Source: Chloroflexota bacterium
GTDB lineage: Bacteria; Chloroflexota; Anaerolineae; Anaerolineales; Villigracilaceae
DNA: 64,000 nt
NCBI GenBank assembly: GCA_021414245.1
Contig: JAIOOU010000003.1
Location: forward strand, 310,001 to 374,000
Direction: 5' to 3'
Part shown: positions 53,898 through 61,200 of the stretch, one piece after another
Numbering within the stretch: the first letter of the stretch is position 1
Layout of the letters: each line of letters begins with the position of its first letter
Translations under genes and position numbers: made by a program
The notes under the pieces: model-generated
What the model was told of the DNA's origin: nothing
Databases searched by the model: none
The model's input: only the letters and a program-made list of their open reading frames with translations

Positions 53898-55412
53898 ATG
53901 AAGAACACGGATAATTTTTTTCGGTTTGTTCCCCCGGGTATTCTGGCGGTCTCCCTTGGTCTGGTCTACTTGAACAGCATGGCACCCGGGTTGACATGGG
54001 CAAATTACGGATCGGACGGCGGGGATTTGATTACAGCAGCAGCGACTGGTGGGGTGGCTCACCCGACCGGATATCCGGTTTATCTCGTGCTTGCCTGGCT
54101 GTTTCAAAAAATTCCGTTAGGTTCCCTTGCCTATAGGACCAGCCTGCTCTCCGCGGTGGCGACTGTGCTGGCCGCTTTGTTTGTTTATGAACTGACGATC
54201 CGGTCCTTCTTAACGCGGGGAGGTTCCCGCGACTGGTTAAGTGGTCTGGCTTCAGCTTTTGCTTTCGGTCTTTCACCCCTGATCTGGTCTCAAGCCGTGA
54301 TCACGGAAGTCTATGCTTTGCACGCATTATTTATAACCCTCATCCTTTATTTATCCTCAAACGGACTCTTTTCGAATGAGCCCGGAAAATACCGGGGTTG
54401 TGTGTTCGGATTTGTGTTTGGCCTGGCAATGGGAAATCATATTACGACTGTTCTGCTTTTGCCAATCCTCGTTGCTCCGGGGCCCGTTCGCATTGTGGAT
54501 GCCCCTGAATTAAATCGTGAACCGTTCTCGGGATATCCTGCAAATCTCCGAGCGCGATTGATGGGTTTGGGGGTTGGGCTTCTTGTCTATCTGATTTTGC
54601 CTTTGCGCGCCCTTTTTCAACCGGCCCTAAACTGGGGAAATCCCTCAACACTTCGCGGTTTTGCCTGGCTGGTTACTGGACAACTCTACCAAAACCAGAT
54701 CTCCGGCCTGTCACTTTCAGAAATTTGGCCAAGAGTTCAGTCGAGTGCGGCCCTGTTGGTTGGTCAGTTTGGGATACCCGGTCTGGTCGTCGGTTTGATC
54801 GGTTTGTTGGTTTTCCCCCAGACATCGAGTTTATATCGAAATACGTTATGGGCTGCCCTGGTGTTCGCCCTGTTTGCGATTGTGTATGCGACTGCTGATT
54901 CCTTTGTGTATTTAATACCTGTTTTTATGTGCTTTTCGATCTGGATCGGTTTTGGGCTGAATGGCTTGATGGAAATGACTGGATTGCGATCTTCCCGGCT
55001 TGGGATTGCAGCAGGAATTTTCTTCCTTTTCTTCCTCTGGATGTATGCAGGAAAAAATTGGCATCAAGTGGATGCCTCCCGGGATTTCCGGGCGGAGCGA
55101 TTCGGCGAGCAGATCCTTGTGAAAGCTCCTGAAAATGCGATCGTGTTTGCGAAAGGGGACAAGGCCGTCTTTACTTTGTGGTATTTTCACTTAGCCCTTA
55201 AAAAACGCCCGGACCTGATTGTTGTGGCATCCGACCTGCTTCATTTTGATTGGTATCAAAAATCCCTGCTTGGGACGTATCCGCAATTGAACCTGCCCGG
55301 TCCTTTTCCTTTTACAGAAACTGTGGTTTTGGCCAATTCAGCGCATCCCGTTTGTTACGTTGAATATATTCAATTGCCGGATATCCTCTGTCCATCCCCC
55401 AGGGGACCCTGA
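53898..55412 (+). CDS. DUF2723 membrane glycosyltransferase-like protein
   Basis: From ATG 53898 the protein has 504 residues; a TTG seven codons upstream lies inside the terminator stem and was rejected. It has about ten to eleven hydrophobic segments. The motif 'APGLTWANYGSDGGDLITAAATGGVAHPTGYPVY' features, read in parts at about 27-60, mark DUF2723 (GT117-like, protein O-mannosyltransferase-type GT-C fold), with the acidic pair in the first outer loop. A soluble C-terminal part holds 'ENAIVFAKGDKAVFTLWYF'. It may glycosylate a secreted protein such as the Thr-rich ones here; that is inference. Confidence 0.85.
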   Translation: MKNTDNFFRFVPPGILAVSLGLVYLNSMAPGLTWANYGSDGGDLITAAATGGVAHPTGYPVYLVLAWLFQKIPLGSLAYRTSLLSAVATVLAALFVYELTIRSFLTRGGSRDWLSGLASAFAFGLSPLIWSQAVITEVYALHALFITLILYLSSNGLFSNEPGKYRGCVFGFVFGLAMGNHITTVLLLPILVAPGPVRIVDAPELNREPFSGYPANLRARLMGLGVGLLVYLILPLRALFQPALNWGNPSTLRGFAWLVTGQLYQNQISGLSLSEIWPRVQSSAALLVGQFGIPGLVVGLIGLLVFPQTSSLYRNTLWAALVFALFAIVYATADSFVYLIPVFMCFSIWIGFGLNGLMEMTGLRSSRLGIAAGIFFLFFLWMYAGKNWHQVDASRDFRAERFGEQILVKAPENAIVFAKGDKAVFTLWYFHLALKKRPDLIVVASDLLHFDWYQKSLLGTYPQLNLPGPFPFTETVVLANSAHPVCYVEYIQLPDILCPSPRGP

Positions 55413-55442
55413 TTATCATCAGTGCAGGGATAATAATCAGGG
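55407..55442 (+). terminator. Inverted repeat between convergent genes, likely terminator
   Basis: CCCTGATTAT (55407-55416) and ATAATCAGGG (55433-55442) form a perfect 10-base stem with a 16-base loop; the left arm includes the stop codon of the DUF2723 gene. A short TTTT follows at 55446-55449. It separates convergent transcription units and may act on both strands. Confidence 0.6.
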
Positions 55443-55472
55443 ACGTTTTAGGTGTATTCCACGCCTGTATTA

Positions 55473-56462
55473 TTAATTCTCATTCTCGATCATCTCCAAA
55501 AATAACGTGGTCAGCGCGGGATCGAAATGGGAACCGCTTTGGGTGCGAATATATTCCAGTGCCTCCGGTCTGCGCATTGCATTTCGATAGGGCCGATCCG
55601 AACGAAGCGCATCCCAAACATCCACCAGGGCAAAAAGACGGGCTGCAATGGGTATTTCCGCGCCTTTCAAACCTTGTGGATATCCACTGCCATCCCATTT
55701 TTCATGGTGACAATAGGGAATGTCGATTGCAGGCTGGAGATAATCAATAGGCAGGATCATCTCCCGGGCGTATTGGGGGTGCATTTTCATGATTCGCCAT
55801 TCCTCTTCGGTTAATTTGTCGGGCTTGAACAAAATGGCATCGGGAACGCCGAGTTTTCCAATGTCGTGCAGGAGGGAGCCGCGCCGGATATGTATTAATT
55901 CAGTGTCGCTCATTCCGGCCAGCCGGGCAAGCTTTTCGGTCAGGGTGGTGACTCGCTGGGTATGGCCCTCCGTTTCCTTGTCGCGAAGATCCATTGCACG
56001 AGACCAGCCTTCGATTGTGGCATCATATGCAGACAACAACTGTTGATGGGCTTGCTCAATGTTGATGCGATCATCCAGTAACTTTCGATAACGGTTTAAT
56101 CGGGTGATGCCGAGCAGCCTGGCCCGCAATTCATGCCTGTCATAGGGTTTCGTGATGTAATCGTCTGCGCCGCTTTCAAGCCCGATCATGAAGGACTGCC
56201 GGTCGTCCAGCGCGGTGAGCATGATGATCGGGATCTCTGCCAGGGAAACATCGCTCCTGATCCTCCTGCACACTTCAAATCCGTCCATGCCCGGCATCAT
56301 GACATCCAGCAGGATGACATCCGGCTGGATGTCACGTGCCTTGATCAGCGCCTCGTGGCCGTTTCCTGCTGTTTCAAGCTGATAGCCCTGTCCCTCCAAA
56401 ATGGACTCAAGGGTGTGCCTTCCGGCTGGTTCATCATCTACGATTAAGATTATGCTTGGCAT
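55473..56462 (-). CDS. Response regulator with HD-GYP domain
   Basis: ATG 56462 is chosen because AAGGAG lies six bases upstream; a Met six codons earlier lacks this. The 329-residue protein has a receiver domain (about 1-120, 'ILIVDDEPAGRHTLE', phospho-Asp in 'VILLDVMMPGMDG') and an HD-GYP domain (about 150-325) with 'LLHDIGKLG', 'HHEKWDGSGYPQG' and the metal-ligand His/Asp set. HD-GYP proteins hydrolyse c-di-GMP. A terminator lies between it and the NarL gene upstream, so it may have its own promoter or depend on read-through. c-di-GMP output would fit control of the surface polymers. Confidence 0.92.
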   Translation of the reverse strand: MPSIILIVDDEPAGRHTLESILEGQGYQLETAGNGHEALIKARDIQPDVILLDVMMPGMDGFEVCRRIRSDVSLAEIPIIMLTALDDRQSFMIGLESGADDYITKPYDRHELRARLLGITRLNRYRKLLDDRINIEQAHQQLLSAYDATIEGWSRAMDLRDKETEGHTQRVTTLTEKLARLAGMSDTELIHIRRGSLLHDIGKLGVPDAILFKPDKLTEEEWRIMKMHPQYAREMILPIDYLQPAIDIPYCHHEKWDGSGYPQGLKGAEIPIAARLFALVDVWDALRSDRPYRNAMRRPEALEYIRTQSGSHFDPALTTLFLEMIENEN

Positions 56463-56479
56463 AATTGCTCCTTGTTTCA

Positions 56480-56515
56480 AAACAAAATGGCAGGAGACCG
56501 CAGGCGTCTCCCGCC
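56480..56515 (-). terminator. Intrinsic terminator of the NarL-type regulator gene
   Basis: On the minus strand a stem GGCGGGAGAC / GTCTCCTGCC (56515 down to 56489, one mismatch) is followed by ATTTTGTTT (56488-56480). It lies between the NarL-type gene and the HD-GYP gene. Confidence 0.7.
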
Positions 56516-56536
56516 CCGGATCCGTCCATTTTTATG

Positions 56537-57187
56537 CTATAGATTCTTGTCGATCAAGCCGTGTTTGATGGCCAGCCTCACCAGCCCGGCCAGATTGCGG
56601 ACATGTAGTTTTTCCATGAGATTTGCGCGATGTTTTTCAACCGTTTTTTCGCTGATGAAAAGAAGTTTTCCGATCTCGCTACTGGTATGTTCCTCGGCGA
56701 TCAATTGAAGGATCTCCTTCTCACGGGGGGATAGAACAAACAATGGGTCCCCCGCTTCAGTTGCATGCGGATGGATCGCGCTTTCCACCACAATGGATGA
56801 AATGACGGTGCTCAGGTAGGTTTCCCCCCGGGCGACCGCGCGGATGGCCCACAGTAATTCCTCGCTGACGGATGTCTTCAGTACGTAGCCTTTCACACCG
56901 CTGTGCAGAGCCTGGTGTACCAGTCCTTCATCTGAATACATGGACAATAACAGGATGTTGACCGGCAATTTCAGGTCACGGATTTGTTCGGCTGCCTGTA
57001 TGCCGTTCAGACGGGGCATCATGATGTCCATGACGATCACATCCGGTTTCAATTCGGTGGCCAGATCGATGGCTTCCTGCCCATTGGCGCCTTCGCCGAT
57101 GATATTAATATCGCTGGCGCGCTCAAGCAGGGCATGTAATCCGGCCCTGACCATGGAATGGTCATCCACCAGGAGGATTCGGATCAT
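56537..57187 (-). CDS. NarL/FixJ-type response regulator
   Basis: The 216-residue protein has a receiver domain (about 1-120, 'RILLVDDHSMVRAGL', phospho-Asp in 'DVIVMDIMMPRLNG') and a LuxR-type HTH (about 150-212, 'LSPREKEILQLIAE', 'SEIGKLLFISEKTVEKHRANL'). It overlaps the upstream sensor by four bases, and that sensor has a HisKA_3 domain, the normal partner of NarL regulators. So they form a cognate pair with high likelihood. Targets are unknown. Confidence 0.93.
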   Translation of the reverse strand: MIRILLVDDHSMVRAGLHALLERASDINIIGEGANGQEAIDLATELKPDVIVMDIMMPRLNGIQAAEQIRDLKLPVNILLLSMYSDEGLVHQALHSGVKGYVLKTSVSEELLWAIRAVARGETYLSTVISSIVVESAIHPHATEAGDPLFVLSPREKEILQLIAEEHTSSEIGKLLFISEKTVEKHRANLMEKLHVRNLAGLVRLAIKHGLIDKNL

Positions 57188-58254
57188 GTTTCCTCCCTGA
57201 GCGGATGAATATTTTCCAGCGGCAGACGGGCGGTCAAAATGGTGCCATTCGTCGCAGATGACCTGATCTCCAAATCACCGTCCACAATCATCAAGCGTTC
57301 TTTTAACCCGAGAATTCCAAGCCCGTTCCGGGATTTATCCCCATCGGTTGCAAAGCCGACGCCGTTATCCTGAATCGTCAGGATTATGCAGACATCCTCG
57401 ATCGTCAATTCCACCCATACCTGACTTGCAGAGGAATGCTTGATCACGTTTGTGAGGGCTTCCTGCAGGATGCGATAAAGCGTGATGGAATATACGGCAG
57501 ACATCTCCGGGAGAGTTGCGGCAGCCTCAAATACGACCGGCAATCCCGTGCGCAGGCTGAATTCGCGGCTGTATGTTTCAAGAGCCGAACGCAGTCCCAG
57601 TGTGTCCAATAGTGTTGGGCGCAGATCCTGTGCAAGCGCATGCATTTTTTTGATGGTCTGGCTGGTATCGGCGATCAACACGTCCAGTTTTTCGATTAAT
57701 AACTCTGGCCGCATGGGCAGTTCAGATTGCAGGTTGCGCAGGCTTAACGTATGGGCAATCAAGACCTGCCCAAGGTCGTCGTGTAATTCACGTGAAAGCC
57801 TGATCCTTTCCTCCTCCTGTGCGTTGACAACCCGTTCGGCCATCAGTCGCAGATCATCCCGTTGAGTGAGCAAGGTGCGATAACGGTTGAGGCGCGTGAT
57901 GGTGCCCACGCGCAAACGCAGTTCCTGCCGGTCCACTGGTTTGCTGAGGAAATCGTCTGCACCGGATTCTATGCCGAGCAGCCGCGAGGAGCGGTCATCC
58001 AGGGCGGTGAGAATAATGATCGGCACTTCGGCAAGTTTCGGCGTAGACCGGATGCGGCGGCATACTTCAAATCCATCCATGCCGGGCATCATCACGTCCA
58101 GCAAAATCAAGTCCGGCTGTAGTTGATCCGCCATTCGTAATGCAGTGGCTCCGTTGTCGGCAGACGAGATTTCATAGTTTTGACCATCCAGGATCGACGA
58201 CAGGGTTTCCATGCTAAGTGCATCGTCGTCAACAAGCAGGATTTTACTTTTCAT
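57184..58254 (-). CDS. Receiver-histidine kinase fusion (HisKA_3 type)
   Basis: ATG 58254 (AGGGAG seven bases upstream) gives 356 residues. A receiver domain (about 1-120, phospho-Asp in 'LILLDVMMPGMDG') comes first, then a HisKA_3 domain with the phospho-His in 'RLSRELHDDLGQVL' (about 160), and a HATPase domain (about 260-352) with 'LTNVIKHSSASQVWVELT' and 'DNGVGFATDGDKSRNGLGILGL'. There is no sensor or membrane domain. Its input is therefore likely a phosphoryl group from the large hybrid kinase just upstream, with output to the NarL regulator, forming a relay. Confidence 0.92.
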   Translation of the reverse strand: MKSKILLVDDDALSMETLSSILDGQNYEISSADNGATALRMADQLQPDLILLDVMMPGMDGFEVCRRIRSTPKLAEVPIIILTALDDRSSRLLGIESGADDFLSKPVDRQELRLRVGTITRLNRYRTLLTQRDDLRLMAERVVNAQEEERIRLSRELHDDLGQVLIAHTLSLRNLQSELPMRPELLIEKLDVLIADTSQTIKKMHALAQDLRPTLLDTLGLRSALETYSREFSLRTGLPVVFEAAATLPEMSAVYSITLYRILQEALTNVIKHSSASQVWVELTIEDVCIILTIQDNGVGFATDGDKSRNGLGILGLKERLMIVDGDLEIRSSATNGTILTARLPLENIHPLREET

Positions 58255-61200
58255 TTGATTTCTCCCTGGTAGGCCCAAGATATTTTTCAATCATATCTGC
58301 GAGATTCTGCAATTGGATCGGTTTGCTCAAATAGTCATTCATGCCCGCGGCGAGGCACCTTTCCATGTCGCCGGACATGGCAAGGGCGGTCAGGGCGATT
58401 ATAGGTGTGATTTTCAGGGATGGGTCCAGACGGATCTTCTCAGTCGCTTCGAGTCCGTTCATGACCGGCATCATCACATCCATCAGGATCAGATCGGGAT
58501 GTTCCTGCGAGGCCAGTTCCAGGCCTTCGGCGCCATTTTGAGCCAGGATCACTTCATAGCCTTTATAACGCAAATACTCACTGATCAGCTGGACGACCAC
58601 GTCTGTATCCTCCACGAGCAGGATCCTGCCATTGCGATTCTTATCCGACCGTTGGATTGGCAGCATGGAAATCGGTGCGGTCCCCTTTGAGAGGATTGCC
58701 TGTGCTTCGGGCGGCCAGGGTAGTGTGATGGTAAAGCGGCTCCCGCTGCCCGAAGCACTTTCAACGCGAATGCGTCCGCCGTGCATGTTTGCGATTTGTG
58801 CCACCAAAGCCAGTCCCAGGCCCGTGCCCTGGTATTCGCGGGTGAGGCCGGCATCCAGTTGTACGAACGGCTTGAAGATACGCTGGATGTCTTGCTGTGC
58901 GATTCCAATCCCCTGGTCCCAAACGGTAAATTCAACCTCGTTCCTTTCCGGGAATCCGGTGACATCCAGACCAATCCGGCTTCCAGGCGGGGTAAATTTA
59001 ACTGCGTTGCTAAGCAGGTTTACCAGGCATTGTTTCATGCGGCGTTCATCGCATGAAACAATGTGGACTTGTCCGTCCAAATTGAACGAAACGTTAAGGG
59101 ACTTTTTCTGTCCGAGTTCCCTGACCAGGCGAAGGCTGGACTCGCAAATTTTTCCAACAGCTACATGATGGATATCGAGTTCCATTCGTCCCGCCTCGAT
59201 CTTGGAGAGATCGAGAATGTCGTTGATGAGCTCCAGCAAATGGCGGCCGCTTTCGCGAATGATCCCGATGTATTTTTGCTGCTTTTCGTTGAGGACTCCG
59301 GCGATCTGCTCCTCCAGACTCTCGGAAATGCCCAGGATGGAATTGAGCGGAGTGCGCAGTTCATGGCTCATGGTCGCAAGAAATTCATTTTTGATCCGCA
59401 GAGCCCGTTCCATTTCGGATTTGGCCAGGCGCTGGGTTTCCTCCGCCCGTTTATGCTGGGTGATATCATGGGAGGTGTTGAGAATGAGCTGCCTGCCGAA
59501 CGTGACGATCGGATAGGAATGGAATTCAAGTGTTTTGATTCGTTCACCACGTTTGTAATATTGAAGTTCAACAGGCTGCGCGGCATGACCCTGCAGAATC
59601 TCCGCCAGATATATTTCCCTCTTTGCCAGTTCCGTCTCGGGGTAGATCCCTAGTTCAGAAATACGTTTGCCCCGGGCCTCATCCCGGAGGATTCCGTATT
59701 CCTTTTCAAACATTTCATTGACATCGACGATTTTCCCATCCAAATTCGCCTCGGTTACAGATACCGGATCCTGAACCGCATCGAACAGCAGGCGGGCGTA
59801 CGCTTCGCTTTCACGCAGGGATTGTTCGATCTGTTTTCGATCTGTTATATCCATATTAATGCCGATGATCCGGTCGGGGATGCCATCCTCTGAAAAGACC
59901 GTGATCGAGTTTGAATGGATATCCCTCGTGGAACCATTTGGCAGGAGGATGCGATACTCATTATTTATTAGCAGGCTTTGAGTAAAAGCCAGCTGCTTGT
60001 TGATTTGAGATTTTTCCAGGTCGTCCGGATGAATAAGTTGCGCCCAGGACTCTGAGGTTCCGTCAAAATCGCCAAATGGGATCTGATGGATGATGTGCAT
60101 CCGTTCATCCCAGATCACCCTGTTGCTCCGGGGATTGTATTCCCAGACCCCGATCTGGCCCGCCATGGCAGCCAGTTCGAGGCGGCGCTTGGTGGCTTCG
60201 ATCTGGACCGTGCGTTCCGCCACCCGGTGTTCAAGATCAATATTTAATTTACGAACCTCCTCCTCGGCACGATGCCGTTCATCCAATCCTTTCTGCAAGA
60301 GCAGGTAGAGGCGTGCGTTAACAAAGGAGATGGCTGCCTGATTTGCAAGGGTGGTCAGTGTGTGTTCGTCCCGCTGGGAGAAGGCATTTTCCTGTTCACT
60401 TTCCACGGCGATCGAACCGATGATTTCATCGCCGCTTCGAATGGGAACGTATAATCCGGATTTTATGCCGGGGTATGTTTCAAGGTAACGCGGATCATCC
60501 TTTAATTTTCCGATGCGAACCACTTCCCCATGCCTGATCACCCAGCCGCTCAAGCCCTTGTCGGGGGTACTAATGGACTGATTGATCCGTTTGATCTGTT
60601 CGTTGGTTTGGGCTTCACTGGAGCCGGGCGAGTTAAGCGCAAGCAGCTCCAGGTGGTCGGTTTCAGCGTCATAGAGGCGGATTGCAGCGTGATGCCAGTC
60701 CAGTTTTTGATCGATGACTTCAACCATTCGCCGGGCTATTTGTTTTGGTTCCAGCAGCCGGCTGATGGCCAGTCCGTTCTCATAGAGGGCTTCGAGCTCG
60801 GCCAGCTGGTATTTGATCTGCATCTCGGCTTGTTTGCGTTCGGTGATATCTTCCACCATCCCAACACCGAATGAAAATATTCCATCCTTCCCCCGTATAA
60901 TGGATGTGACCAGCTTGACCCAGATGGTGTGCCCATCCTTGTGAATAAAACGTTTTTCAATTTGATAGCTTTCACGCTTTCCAGAAATCAGCTCCTGCCA
61001 AAGCGCCCAGTCAATATTGGCGTCATCCGGGTGGGTGAAGTCTGTGAAGATCATTTTGCTTAGTTCCTGCTCGTCATAGCCCAGAAGCTCATGTAACGCC
61101 GGATTTTGTCTTACGGGATGTCCCGTCTCATCCACGAGCGCCATCCCAATGGCGGCTCCCTCAAAGATTGCGCGGAATTGTGCCTCGCTGGTCCTTAAAG